A DNA stretch of 64,000 nucleotides, from assembly GCA_004556565.1 (NCBI GenBank), contig SFGN01000005.1, positions 37,700 to 101,699 on the forward strand, in the 5' to 3' direction. The notes beneath the pieces are model-generated. The model saw only the letters and a program-made list of their open reading frames with translations, ran no database searches and had not been told where the DNA came from. This stretch comes from Lachnospiraceae bacterium. Its GTDB lineage: Bacteria; Bacillota_A; Clostridia; Lachnospirales; Lachnospiraceae. The position numbers and the translations under genes are program-made. This document shows, piece by piece, positions 33,345 through 41,960 of the stretch; position 1 is the first letter of the stretch, and each line of letters opens with the position of its first letter.

Positions 33345-36300
33345 ATGTATTTAAAAAGCATAGAAGTACAGGGATTCAAGTCATTTGCCAATAAAATAAA
33401 ATTTGACTTCCATGAAGGGATTACCGGAATTGTAGGACCAAACGGCAGCGGGAAAAGTAATGTTGCCGATGCCGTGCGCTGGGTTCTGGGGGAACAGCGT
33501 GTAAAGCAGCTCCGCGGAGGCTCAATGCAGGATGTCATTTTTTCCGGGACGGAGAACAGAAAGCCGTTAAGCTATGCGTCTGTAGCAATCACTTTGAATA
33601 ATGCAGACCATAAGCTTCCGGTGGATTACGAGGAAGTTACGGTAACAAGGAAACTTTACCGTTCGGGAGAAAGTGAATATCTTATCAATGGAACTGCCTG
33701 CCGTCTGAAAGATATTAATGAGATGTTTTATGATACCGGTATCGGAAAAGAGGGGTATTCTATTATCGGGCAGGGGCAGATTGACAAAATTTTGAGCGGG
33801 AAACCCGAGGAACGCCGGGAACTGTTTGATGAAGCGGCCGGAATTGTTAAATTTAAACGGAGGAAGAATATTTCCCTGAAAAAGCTGGAAGAAGAGAGGG
33901 CGAATCTGACCCGTGTCAATGATATTCTGTCTGAGCTGGAAAAGCAGGTCGGCCCCTTGAAAAAGCAGTCGGAGACGGCACGTGAATATCTGAAGAAAAA
34001 AGAAGAATTAAAAACCTATGACATCAATATGTTCCTCCTGGAGACTGAACGTTTAAAGGAGCAGATGGAACTTGTAGACGGACAGTTAAAAACGGCAGAG
34101 GGAGAACTTCAGGAAGCCAATGTCCGCTATGAAGAGATGAAAGCTGAATATGAGGCGGTTGAGGAAGAAATTGAGGAGGCAGAGGTCTTAATCGAGAAAG
34201 CCAGGACGCAATTGAATGAAACCACTCTTTTGAAACAGCAGCTGGAAGGACATATTAATGTTTTAAAAGAGCAGATCAATACTGTCCGTGCCAACGACGA
34301 GCATTTTGAAAAACGCTGGAATGCAATACAGGAGGAGCTTAAAAACCGCGCCGGCCAGATCGAGGGGCTTCATGATGAACTGGAAAGTACCAAAGAACGT
34401 CTGGCGGAGCTGTCCGCACAGGACACAGAAGCACAGAAAGCGCTGGAAGATGTACAGGGAAGAATCCTGCAGTGGACGGCGGAAATTGAGCAGAGCAAAC
34501 AGGAAATCATCGATCTTTTGAATGAACGGGCTTCAACAAAAGCAAAGATCCAGCATTGCACGACATCCCGGGAGCAGGTAAAAACAAGAAGGGCGGAGCT
34601 CAATAAGCTTGTTCTGGAAATTTCCTGCGAGGGGGAACGTCAGAAGGAAACTCTCATAGAGTTTGAGGAGGAACTTCGCAAGGTGAAAGCGGAGATGGAC
34701 GGCTATGCCGGTCAGATCCGTGATAAAGAGCGGGAAATCGAACAATACCAGACGCAGCTTTCCGGGATGCAGGAAAAACTCAGGATCGGGCAAACAGCTT
34801 ACCACAGGGAATCCTCCCGCCTGGAGTCTCTTAAAAACCTTACGGAACGCTATGACGGATATGGGAACAGTATTCGGAAAGTCATGGAAAAACGAAATCA
34901 GGTACCGGGTCTTCTTGGCGTTGTGGCAGATATCATTAAAGTTGATAAAGAATATGAAATTGCGGTGGAGACTGCACTGGGCGGAAGTATCCAGAATATT
35001 GTCACAGATAATGAGGAAACCGCAAAACAAATGATTCAGTATCTGAAAAAGAATAAATTCGGGCGCGCAACCTTCCTGCCGCTTACCGGCATGCGCGGAG
35101 GCGGAGGTATACGTAATCCGGAGGCTCTGAAGGAAGAAGGGGTTATCGGGCTGGCTAACGGACTGGTGACGGTGGAGCCGCGTTTCCGGGATCTGGCAGA
35201 CAATCTGCTGGGGAAGACCATTGTTGTAGACCATATTGACAATGGAATCCGGATTGCAAGAAAATACAGGCAGTCTCTTAGACTGGTCACTCTGGAAGGT
35301 GACTTGATCAATCCGGGCGGTTCCATGACCGGAGGGGCGTTCAAGAATTCCAGCAACCTGCTGAGCAGGCGAAGAGAAATCGAGGAATTTGAAAAGACTG
35401 TTGTTATGTTGAAATCGGAGATGGATGAGACAGAACGGCTTGTAAATGAAATTAAACAGAAGCGTGCTGACGGCTATCATTTTATAGATGAAATTCAGGT
35501 GGATGTAAGGAAGGCTTCTGTCGCAGAAAACACTGCAAGGATGAATCTGGAGCAGGCGCAGTTAAAGCAGCAGGAGCTTTACAGTCAGCATACCGGTTAT
35601 CGGAAAGAGCTGGATGATCTGGAATCAAAATTGAAAGAAATTCAAGATGAAGAAGACTCTATTATCGCTGAACTGAGCCATTCGGAGCAGACGGAACAGG
35701 AATTGAATGAAAAAATTGAGATCCTTACAAAGAGGCTGGAGGAGGAACGGCTGAAAGAAGGAGAAGAATTAAAAAACTCAGAGGAAGTACATCTCTCAAA
35801 AGCCGGATTGGAGCAGCAGGAATTGTTTATCCGGGAAAACATCAGCCGTATAGAAGAAGAAATAAACCGTTTTAAAGAAGAGCAGGAAACTCTTGAAGCC
35901 GGTAAGGGACACACATCTGTTGAAATCCGGGAAAAGGAAGAACAGATTGCACAGCTTCAGCGTACCATTGAGGAATCCGCTGAGTTGTTCCGGGAGATTC
36001 AGGAGGAGATAAAAACGCAGACCGAGAAAAAAGAAATGCTGAATAAACGGCATAAGTCATTTCTTGGGAAACGAGAGGATCTGTCAAAACATATGGCAGA
36101 TCTGGATAAAGAATGTTTCCGTCTTAACAGCAGAAAAGAATCTTACGAGGAAGCGTCCGACAAACAGATCAATTATATGTGGGATGAGTATGAGCTTACC
36201 TACGGACATGCCCTGGAACTTAGAAACCCGAATCTGACGGATATTTCTTATATGAAACGCCAGATTCAGGAATTGAAAAACGAGATTAAAAAGCTTGGTA

Positions 36301-36905
36301 CAGTTAATGTCAATGCCATTGAGGATTATAAAACAGTGTCTGAGCGGTATGAATTTCTGAAAGGGCAGCATGATGATCTTGTGGAGGCAGAAGCAACACT
36401 GGTTCAGATTGTTGACGAACTGGACGCCGCAATGAGAAAACAGTTTAAAGAACAGTTTGCAAAGATTGCGGAAGAATTTAATTGTGTATTTAAACAGTTG
36501 TTCGGCGGCGGAAAGGGAACATTGGAGCTGATGGAAGATGAGGACATTCTGGAGGCAGGCATTAAGATTATTGCTCAGCCGCCGGGAAAGAAGCTTCAGA
36601 ATATGATGCAGCTCTCAGGAGGCGAAAAAGCATTGACAGCGATTGCACTGTTATTTGCGATCCAGAATCTGAAGCCTTCACCGTTTTGCCTGTTGGATGA
36701 GATCGAGGCGGCTCTGGATGACAATAATGTCGGTCGTTATGCCAAGTATTTGCATAAGCTGACGGAACACACGCAGTTTATCGTCATTACACACAGAAGG
36801 GGAACGATGGTGGCCGCCGACCGGCTGTATGGTATTACCATGCAGGAAAAAGGTGTGTCAACCCTGGTGTCGGTAGATTTGCTGGAAGATGAATTGGACA
36901 AATAG
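33345..36905 (+). CDS. smc: Chromosome segregation protein SMC
   Basis: A 1186-residue SMC ATPase that loads on DNA with ScpAB and organises the chromosome. Order seen: N-terminal ATPase head with Walker A GPNGSGKSNVADAVRW (about 32-47), long coiled coil rich in E, K and L (about 165-500), hinge domain (about 500-680) with VADIIKVDKEYEIAVETALG and glycine-rich segments, second coiled coil, and C-terminal head with signature MQLSGGEKALTAIALLFAI, Walker B FCLLDEIEAALDD and THRRGTM. Full length. It is 17 bp from ftsY. Confidence 0.98.
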   Translation: MYLKSIEVQGFKSFANKIKFDFHEGITGIVGPNGSGKSNVADAVRWVLGEQRVKQLRGGSMQDVIFSGTENRKPLSYASVAITLNNADHKLPVDYEEVTVTRKLYRSGESEYLINGTACRLKDINEMFYDTGIGKEGYSIIGQGQIDKILSGKPEERRELFDEAAGIVKFKRRKNISLKKLEEERANLTRVNDILSELEKQVGPLKKQSETAREYLKKKEELKTYDINMFLLETERLKEQMELVDGQLKTAEGELQEANVRYEEMKAEYEAVEEEIEEAEVLIEKARTQLNETTLLKQQLEGHINVLKEQINTVRANDEHFEKRWNAIQEELKNRAGQIEGLHDELESTKERLAELSAQDTEAQKALEDVQGRILQWTAEIEQSKQEIIDLLNERASTKAKIQHCTTSREQVKTRRAELNKLVLEISCEGERQKETLIEFEEELRKVKAEMDGYAGQIRDKEREIEQYQTQLSGMQEKLRIGQTAYHRESSRLESLKNLTERYDGYGNSIRKVMEKRNQVPGLLGVVADIIKVDKEYEIAVETALGGSIQNIVTDNEETAKQMIQYLKKNKFGRATFLPLTGMRGGGGIRNPEALKEEGVIGLANGLVTVEPRFRDLADNLLGKTIVVDHIDNGIRIARKYRQSLRLVTLEGDLINPGGSMTGGAFKNSSNLLSRRREIEEFEKTVVMLKSEMDETERLVNEIKQKRADGYHFIDEIQVDVRKASVAENTARMNLEQAQLKQQELYSQHTGYRKELDDLESKLKEIQDEEDSIIAELSHSEQTEQELNEKIEILTKRLEEERLKEGEELKNSEEVHLSKAGLEQQELFIRENISRIEEEINRFKEEQETLEAGKGHTSVEIREKEEQIAQLQRTIEESAELFREIQEEIKTQTEKKEMLNKRHKSFLGKREDLSKHMADLDKECFRLNSRKESYEEASDKQINYMWDEYELTYGHALELRNPNLTDISYMKRQIQELKNEIKKLGTVNVNAIEDYKTVSERYEFLKGQHDDLVEAEATLVQIVDELDAAMRKQFKEQFAKIAEEFNCVFKQLFGGGKGTLELMEDEDILEAGIKIIAQPPGKKLQNMMQLSGGEKALTAIALLFAIQNLKPSPFCLLDEIEAALDDNNVGRYAKYLHKLTEHTQFIVITHRRGTMVAADRLYGITMQEKGVSTLVSVDLLEDELDK

Positions 36906-36922
36906 CGAGGGAGGATTTTCAG

Positions 36923-37852
36923 ATGGGTGAGAAAACAGGTTTCTTTAAACGGCTGGTGTCCGGGCTGACAAAAACAAGAGATAATATTGTGTCCGGAATG
37001 GACAGCATCTTTAACGGATATTCCAATATAGACGAAGAGTTTTATGAAGATCTGGAAGAAACATTAATTATGGGCGACCTTGGTGTGCACACGACTATGA
37101 ATATCATGGATGACCTGCGTGAAAAGGTGAAGGCACAGCATATCAAAGAGCCGGCCGCATGCAGGCAGCTTCTGATCGAGAGTATCAAAGAACAGATGGA
37201 TGTCGGTGAAACGGCTTATGAATTTGAAAACCGTCAGTCGGTTGTCTTTGTCATCGGTGTAAACGGTGTGGGCAAGACAACCACTATCGGAAAACTTGCG
37301 GGAAAATTCAAGGCTCAGAAGAAAAAAGTGCTTATTGCCGCGGCTGACACATTCCGTGCCGCAGCAGGCGAGCAGCTTAAAACATGGGCAGATCGTGCAC
37401 AGGTTGAGATGATAGGAGGCCAGGAAGGGGCGGATCCGGCATCTGTAGTATTTGATGCCGTGACATCAGCTAAAGCGAGAAGAGCCGATATCCTGCTCTG
37501 TGATACGGCAGGACGTCTGCATAATAAGAAGAATCTGATGGAAGAGCTGAGGAAAATTAACCGTGTCATCGAGCGGGAATTTCCGGAGGCATATAAAGAA
37601 ACACTGGTTGTCCTGGATGCCACGACAGGGCAGAATGCACTGGCACAGGCAAAGGAGTTCAATGAAGTGGCTGATATAACAGGCGTCATTCTTACCAAGA
37701 TGGACGGTACCGCAAAAGGCGGCATCGCTGTCGCGATTCAGGCAGAGCTTGGAATACCTGTGAAATATATCGGAGTAGGGGAAAGCATTGATGATCTGCA
37801 GAAGTTTGATGCGAATGAATTTGTTAATGCATTGTTCTACAGTGAGTTTTAA
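36923..37852 (+). CDS. ftsY: Signal recognition particle receptor FtsY
   Basis: The membrane-associated GTPase that docks SRP-ribosome complexes at SecYEG. The 309-residue protein has a short N-terminal region instead of the long acidic A domain of enterics, then the N domain (about 20-95) and the G domain with VIGVNGVGKTTTIGKLAGKF (about 107-126), ADTFRAAAGEQL, CDTAGRLHNKKNLMEEL, VVLDATTGQNAL, LTKMDGTAKGG and GVGESIDDLQKFD. It follows smc by 17 bp as in many Firmicutes. RBS GGGAGGATTTTCAG precedes the ATG. Confidence 0.97.
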   Translation: MGEKTGFFKRLVSGLTKTRDNIVSGMDSIFNGYSNIDEEFYEDLEETLIMGDLGVHTTMNIMDDLREKVKAQHIKEPAACRQLLIESIKEQMDVGETAYEFENRQSVVFVIGVNGVGKTTTIGKLAGKFKAQKKKVLIAAADTFRAAAGEQLKTWADRAQVEMIGGQEGADPASVVFDAVTSAKARRADILLCDTAGRLHNKKNLMEELRKINRVIEREFPEAYKETLVVLDATTGQNALAQAKEFNEVADITGVILTKMDGTAKGGIAVAIQAELGIPVKYIGVGESIDDLQKFDANEFVNALFYSEF

Positions 37853-37879
37853 AATCATGAAGAAAGGGTGAAAAGAAGC

Positions 37880-39103
37880 ATGAGTGATATGTTGACGTTA
37901 GAAAAGTTTGAAGAAGCCAGTGAGATCGTAAAGAAAGTGACCACTGCGACGAAACTGATCCGCAGTGATTATCTGAGTGAGCAGACCGGCGGGAAGATTT
38001 TTCTGAAACCTGAAAATATGCAGAATACAGGAGCGTATAAGCTGCGCGGTGCTTATTATAAAATCAGTACTTTGACAGACGAAGAACGTTCCCGCGGGCT
38101 GATTACGGCATCCGCCGGAAATCATGCACAGGGCGTGGCATATGCGGCAAGGGCGTTCGGGTGCAAGGCTACCATTGTCATGCCGACGATTACTCCGCTG
38201 ATTAAAGTAAACCGGACTAAGAGCTATGGGGCGGAAGTGATTCTGTATGGCGATGTGTATGATGATTCATGTGCATATGCCCAGGATCTGGCAGAAAAAG
38301 AAGGGTACACGTTTGTACACCCGTTTGATGATCTGGATGTGGCTACCGGACAGGGAACGATTGCAATGGAAATCGTACAGGAACTGCCGACAGTTGATTA
38401 TATTGTTGTTCCTGTAGGCGGCGGCGGTTTGGTCTCAGGAGTTGCGACACTTGCGAAAATGCTGAATCCAAAGATAAAAATCGTCGGTGTGGAGCCGGCG
38501 GAAGCTGCCAGCATGACCGCTGCTCTTCAGATGGGAGAGGTAGTCGAGCTGGAAAGTGCTAATACCATTGCAGACGGGACAGCAGTAAAAGCGGTCGGAC
38601 AGAAAATATTTCCGTACGTACAGCAATATGTAGATCAGATGCTCCTTGTCGAAGATGATGAGTTAATTGGGGCATTTCTTGATATGGTAGAAAACCATAA
38701 GATGATTGTAGAAAACTCGGGTCTTTTGTCTGTAGCGGCATTAAAGCAGATGGACTGTAAAGGTAAAAAGGTTGTCTGCATTTTGAGCGGCGGCAACATG
38801 GATGTAATTACAATGTCCTCGATTGTTCAGCATGGTCTGATCCAGAGAGACAGGATCTTCTCTGTATCTGTGTTGCTTCCGGATAAGCCCGGTGAGCTTG
38901 TAAGAGTAGCAGCGACAATCGCAGAAGAACAGGGGAATGTTATTAAGCTTGAACACAACCAGTTCGTCAGCACGAACCGTCAGGCTGCCGTTGAACTTCG
39001 TATCACGATGGAAGCATTCGGGACAGAACATAAGCATAGAATTCTGGAAGCACTGGAAAAGAAAGGATTCCGGCCGAAACAGATTGGTACAAAGTTATAC
39101 TAA
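37880..39103 (+). CDS. ilvA: Threonine ammonia-lyase (threonine deaminase)
   Basis: PLP enzyme turning threonine into 2-oxobutanoate and ammonia. The start at ATG 37880 (MSDMLTLEKF) has AAAGGGTG 9 bases upstream; a GTG 12 bases earlier lies inside that site. The 407-residue protein shows the PLP lysine in NTGAYKLRGAYYKI (about 56), SAGNHAQGVA, the glycine loop VPVGGGGLVSGVA, and a C-terminal ACT domain from about 320 beginning with FSVSVLLPDKPGELVRVAA. The single short ACT domain fits the catabolic/short biosynthetic group (TdcB-like or IlvA-like). It may be read through from ftsY. Confidence 0.93.
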   Translation: MSDMLTLEKFEEASEIVKKVTTATKLIRSDYLSEQTGGKIFLKPENMQNTGAYKLRGAYYKISTLTDEERSRGLITASAGNHAQGVAYAARAFGCKATIVMPTITPLIKVNRTKSYGAEVILYGDVYDDSCAYAQDLAEKEGYTFVHPFDDLDVATGQGTIAMEIVQELPTVDYIVVPVGGGGLVSGVATLAKMLNPKIKIVGVEPAEAASMTAALQMGEVVELESANTIADGTAVKAVGQKIFPYVQQYVDQMLLVEDDELIGAFLDMVENHKMIVENSGLLSVAALKQMDCKGKKVVCILSGGNMDVITMSSIVQHGLIQRDRIFSVSVLLPDKPGELVRVAATIAEEQGNVIKLEHNQFVSTNRQAAVELRITMEAFGTEHKHRILEALEKKGFRPKQIGTKLY

Positions 39104-39120
39104 ATATGTTACAGTATATT

Positions 39121-39159
39121 AAAAGAGTGGATCGTTCCGTACGGACTTTCCACTCTTTT
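39121..39159. terminator. Bidirectional terminator between ilvA and prs
   Basis: AAAAGAGTGG (39121-39130) and CCACTCTTTT (39150-39159) form a perfect 10-bp stem. T runs occur on either strand, and two convergent genes end on its sides. Confidence 0.85.
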
Positions 39160-39178
39160 TATGAATATGGTTATAACA

Positions 39179-40348
39179 TTATTTTTTATATTTTTCCAGC
39201 AGCGCGTGAATCTTGTCAGTCGGGCTTAGCACTGCACCGATAGTAGTGTCATGATTCAGAGAATCAATGATGATTGCAAGGAATTTACTCATATCAGCTG
39301 TCACGAAATATGGCTTTTCCAGAGCTTCCGGCGGGAGATAGGTCAGATTTGTAACGATAACCTTAGTGATGAACCCTTTTTCGTAATATTCATCAAATTT
39401 ATCAAAACCGTCGGTGAACAGACCAAATGTTGTGCAGATGAAGACCCGTTCTGCTTTCCTTTCTTTGAGCTGTTTTGCAGTATCCAGCATACTTCCGCCG
39501 GAAGAAATCATATCATCGATGATGATGACATCCTTTCCTGCAACATCGTCACCGAGAAATTCATGGGCGACGATAGGATTCTTGCCGTTGACGATTGTGG
39601 AATAATCCCTCCGTTTGTAGAACATACCCATGTCTACTTCGAGAATATTGGAAAAATAAACGGCGCGGTGCATTGCACCTTCATCCGGACTGATGATCAT
39701 CAGGTGCTCTTTATCAGGAATAATATCCGGGACTTCGCGGAATAATGCTTTCATAAACTGGTATGCCGGGCTGAAACTGTCAAAACCGCTCAGCGGGATA
39801 GAGTTCTGCACACGGGGATCGTGGGCATCAAAAGTAATAATGTTGGAAACGCCCATAGCCGTTAGTTCCTCCAGTGCCAGCGCGCAGTCCAGCGATTCCC
39901 TGTTTGTCCGTTTGTGCTGGCGGCTTTCATACAGAAACGGCATGATCACGTTGATTCTTCTGGCTTTTCCGGTTGCAGCGGCAATGATACGCTTTAAATC
40001 CTGATAATGGTCATCCGGGGACATATGGTTCAGATGCCCGTTGACAGTGTAGGTCAGGCTGTAGTTACAGACATCTGTCATGATAAACAGGTCGGCTCCG
40101 CGGATGGATTCTTTCAGGACGCCCTTTGCCTCGCCGCTTCCGAAACGAGGACAGGAACATCCGACGAGGTAATTGTCGGTACAGTAATTTAAAAATGAAG
40201 GGGAATCCTTCGTATCAGCTGAAGTGCCGGAACGAAATGATACGATATAGTCATTGATTTTACGTCCAAGGTCGATACAGCTCTCCATAGCCACAATTTT
40301 AAGCGGCGCAAAAGGAGGGGTTTTTTCCAATGCTTTGATTTTTTCCAT
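39179..40348 (-). CDS. Ribose-phosphate diphosphokinase, long form
   Basis: A 389-residue PRPP synthetase of the type found in Clostridia, against about 315 for standard Prs; the N terminus is extended by some 30-40 residues. It shows the ATP-binding region PFLYESRQHKRTNRESLD in place of the usual YARQDRK loop, DAHDPRVQNSIP, the metal/pentose site ISPDEGAMHRAV, and the PRPP-binding loop VIIIDDMISSGGSM. It supplies PRPP for purine, pyrimidine, His and Trp synthesis. The divergence leaves some room for a phosphoribosyl-type enzyme with a related role. Minus strand, with its own promoter overlapping that of the divergent gene. Confidence 0.85.
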   Translation of the reverse strand: MEKIKALEKTPPFAPLKIVAMESCIDLGRKINDYIVSFRSGTSADTKDSPSFLNYCTDNYLVGCSCPRFGSGEAKGVLKESIRGADLFIMTDVCNYSLTYTVNGHLNHMSPDDHYQDLKRIIAAATGKARRINVIMPFLYESRQHKRTNRESLDCALALEELTAMGVSNIITFDAHDPRVQNSIPLSGFDSFSPAYQFMKALFREVPDIIPDKEHLMIISPDEGAMHRAVYFSNILEVDMGMFYKRRDYSTIVNGKNPIVAHEFLGDDVAGKDVIIIDDMISSGGSMLDTAKQLKERKAERVFICTTFGLFTDGFDKFDEYYEKGFITKVIVTNLTYLPPEALEKPYFVTADMSKFLAIIIDSLNHDTTIGAVLSPTDKIHALLEKYKK

Positions 40349-40424
40349 TTTTTTCTCCTATTTTTCTCCGGTTTTTCTTTTGCAGTCATGATGTGTAAGG
40401 CAAAAATGCCTCTATTACTCTATC

Positions 40425-40453
40425 TTTATACCATTTTTTCTATAGAAATTCAA
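40425..40453 (-). promoter_or_regulatory. sigma-A promoter of the prs gene (minus strand)
   Basis: On the minus strand TTGAAT (40453 to 40448), 17-bp spacer, TATAAA (40430 to 40425), with TGG just before the -10. It lies across the promoter of the divergent DUF512 gene. Confidence 0.7.
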
Positions 40454-40469
40454 GGAGATATGGTATAAT
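40441..40469 (+). promoter_or_regulatory. Extended -10 promoter of the DUF512-der-plsY-gpsA unit
   Basis: TGGTATAAT (40461-40469) is an extended -10; the -35 (about 40441-40446, TATAGA) is poor. The spacer contains the -35 of the opposing prs promoter. Confidence 0.6.
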
Positions 40470-40525
40470 ATGAACACTTGGACTGTGGCATACTGATGTA
40501 TTAATAATTTGACAGGAGTGTGTAT

Positions 40526-41839
40526 ATGAAATATGAACATTTGATCAGCAGGGTCGAACCGGGAAGTATTGCTGAAGAAGTGGGAATTGAGCCCGGCGAT
40601 AAACTGCTTATGATCAATAACAACGTTATTGAAGATATTTTTGACTATCGTTATTATATTGAGGATGAACTGGTTGTCCTTCTGATTGAAAAGCCGGATG
40701 GGGAACAGTGGGAGATGGAGATAGAGAAAGAGGAATACGAAGATATGGGGATGGAGTTCTCGCAGGGACTGATGGATGAATACCGCCGCTGTCACAACAG
40801 ATGTATCTTTTGTTTTATCGACCAGATGCCTCCGGGAATGCGGGATACCCTGTATTTTAAGGATGATGATTCCCGTCTTTCTTTTTTGCAGGGAAATTAT
40901 GTGACGCTTACAAACATGAGCGACCATGATATCGAACGTATTATAAAATATCATCTGGAACCGATTAATATCTCTTTTCAGACGACAAATCCAGAACTTC
41001 GGTGCAAGATGCTCCGCAACCGGTTTGCGGGAGATGCATTGAAGAAAGTGGATGATCTGTACAGGGCAGGTATCGAGATGAATGGCCAGATTGTTCTCTG
41101 CAGAGGTATCAACGATGGCGAAGAGCTTGAGAGAAGCATCTGCGATCTGACAGATTATCTGCCATATCTTAAAAGCGTTTCCGTGGTACCAGTGGGACTT
41201 AGCCGTTACCGGGAAGGGCTGGAATCACTTGAGCCGTTTACGAAAGAAGATGCGAAGGAAGTGCTGCGGATCATCCATAGCTGGCAGGAACGCCTGTATC
41301 CGGAATGTGGACTGCATTTTATTCATGCCAGTGACGAATGGTATATTCTTGCAGATGAAGAATTGCCTGAGGAGGAACGGTATGACGGATATCTTCAGCT
41401 TGAAAACGGTGTGGGGATGCTGCGTCTCCTGACTAATGAATTTGCGGAAGCACTGGTTCAGGAAAAAGGAGACAGCTGCTTAAGAAAGGTGTCGATGGCG
41501 ACAGGACGTCTGGCATACCCTTATCTTTGCAAAATGATGGATGCGCTGCATGAAAAGTTCCCTCTGACGAAAATTTTTATTTATCCGATCCGGAATGATT
41601 TTTTTGGAGAAATGATTACAGTGTCAGGTCTGATCACCGGGCAGGATTTGATGGGGCAGCTTAAAAATAAAGAATTGGGCGAGCGGTTATTGATTCCGGT
41701 CAATATGCTGAAAGTCGATGAAGATGTTTTCCTGGATGATTTTACAGTATGTGATGCAGAGAAAACTTTACAAGTGCCGATTAATATTGTAAAATCAAGC
41801 GGGCAGGATTTGCTGGATGCCGTGCTGGGGCGTGCCTGA
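40526..41839 (+). CDS. DUF512 family protein: PDZ domain plus radical-SAM-like Fe-S domain
   Basis: A 437-residue protein of unknown function. The N-terminal PDZ-like domain (about 1-60) has the region ISRVEPGSIAEEVGIEPGDK. Then a cysteine cluster CHNRCIFCFIDQMPPGMR (about 90-107) has CxxxCxxC spacing like radical SAM enzymes, followed by NYVTLTNMSDHD, and the DUF512 domain proper to the C terminus with FIHASDEWY and ATGRLAYPY. ATG 40526 lies 8 bases after AGGAG (a GTG 6 bases earlier is possible). It comes right before der in many Clostridia, hinting at a link to ribosome or tRNA maturation, which is unproven. Confidence 0.8.
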   Translation: MKYEHLISRVEPGSIAEEVGIEPGDKLLMINNNVIEDIFDYRYYIEDELVVLLIEKPDGEQWEMEIEKEEYEDMGMEFSQGLMDEYRRCHNRCIFCFIDQMPPGMRDTLYFKDDDSRLSFLQGNYVTLTNMSDHDIERIIKYHLEPINISFQTTNPELRCKMLRNRFAGDALKKVDDLYRAGIEMNGQIVLCRGINDGEELERSICDLTDYLPYLKSVSVVPVGLSRYREGLESLEPFTKEDAKEVLRIIHSWQERLYPECGLHFIHASDEWYILADEELPEEERYDGYLQLENGVGMLRLLTNEFAEALVQEKGDSCLRKVSMATGRLAYPYLCKMMDALHEKFPLTKIFIYPIRNDFFGEMITVSGLITGQDLMGQLKNKELGERLLIPVNMLKVDEDVFLDDFTVCDAEKTLQVPINIVKSSGQDLLDAVLGRA

Positions 41840-41960
41840 AGCATGGCATCCTGAGGCAGATACCGGGGATAATAAATAATTTTCAGAAAAAGATTATAAG
41901 AAAAGATAAAAGACGATCATAAAAGAAAGTCTGTACATTTTAAGAAAGGTGAGTATTGAG

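Noticed and set aside
34533..35480. 315-codon minus-strand frame inside smc
   Set aside because: Antisense shadow of the SMC coiled coil and hinge; composition follows the opposite strand.
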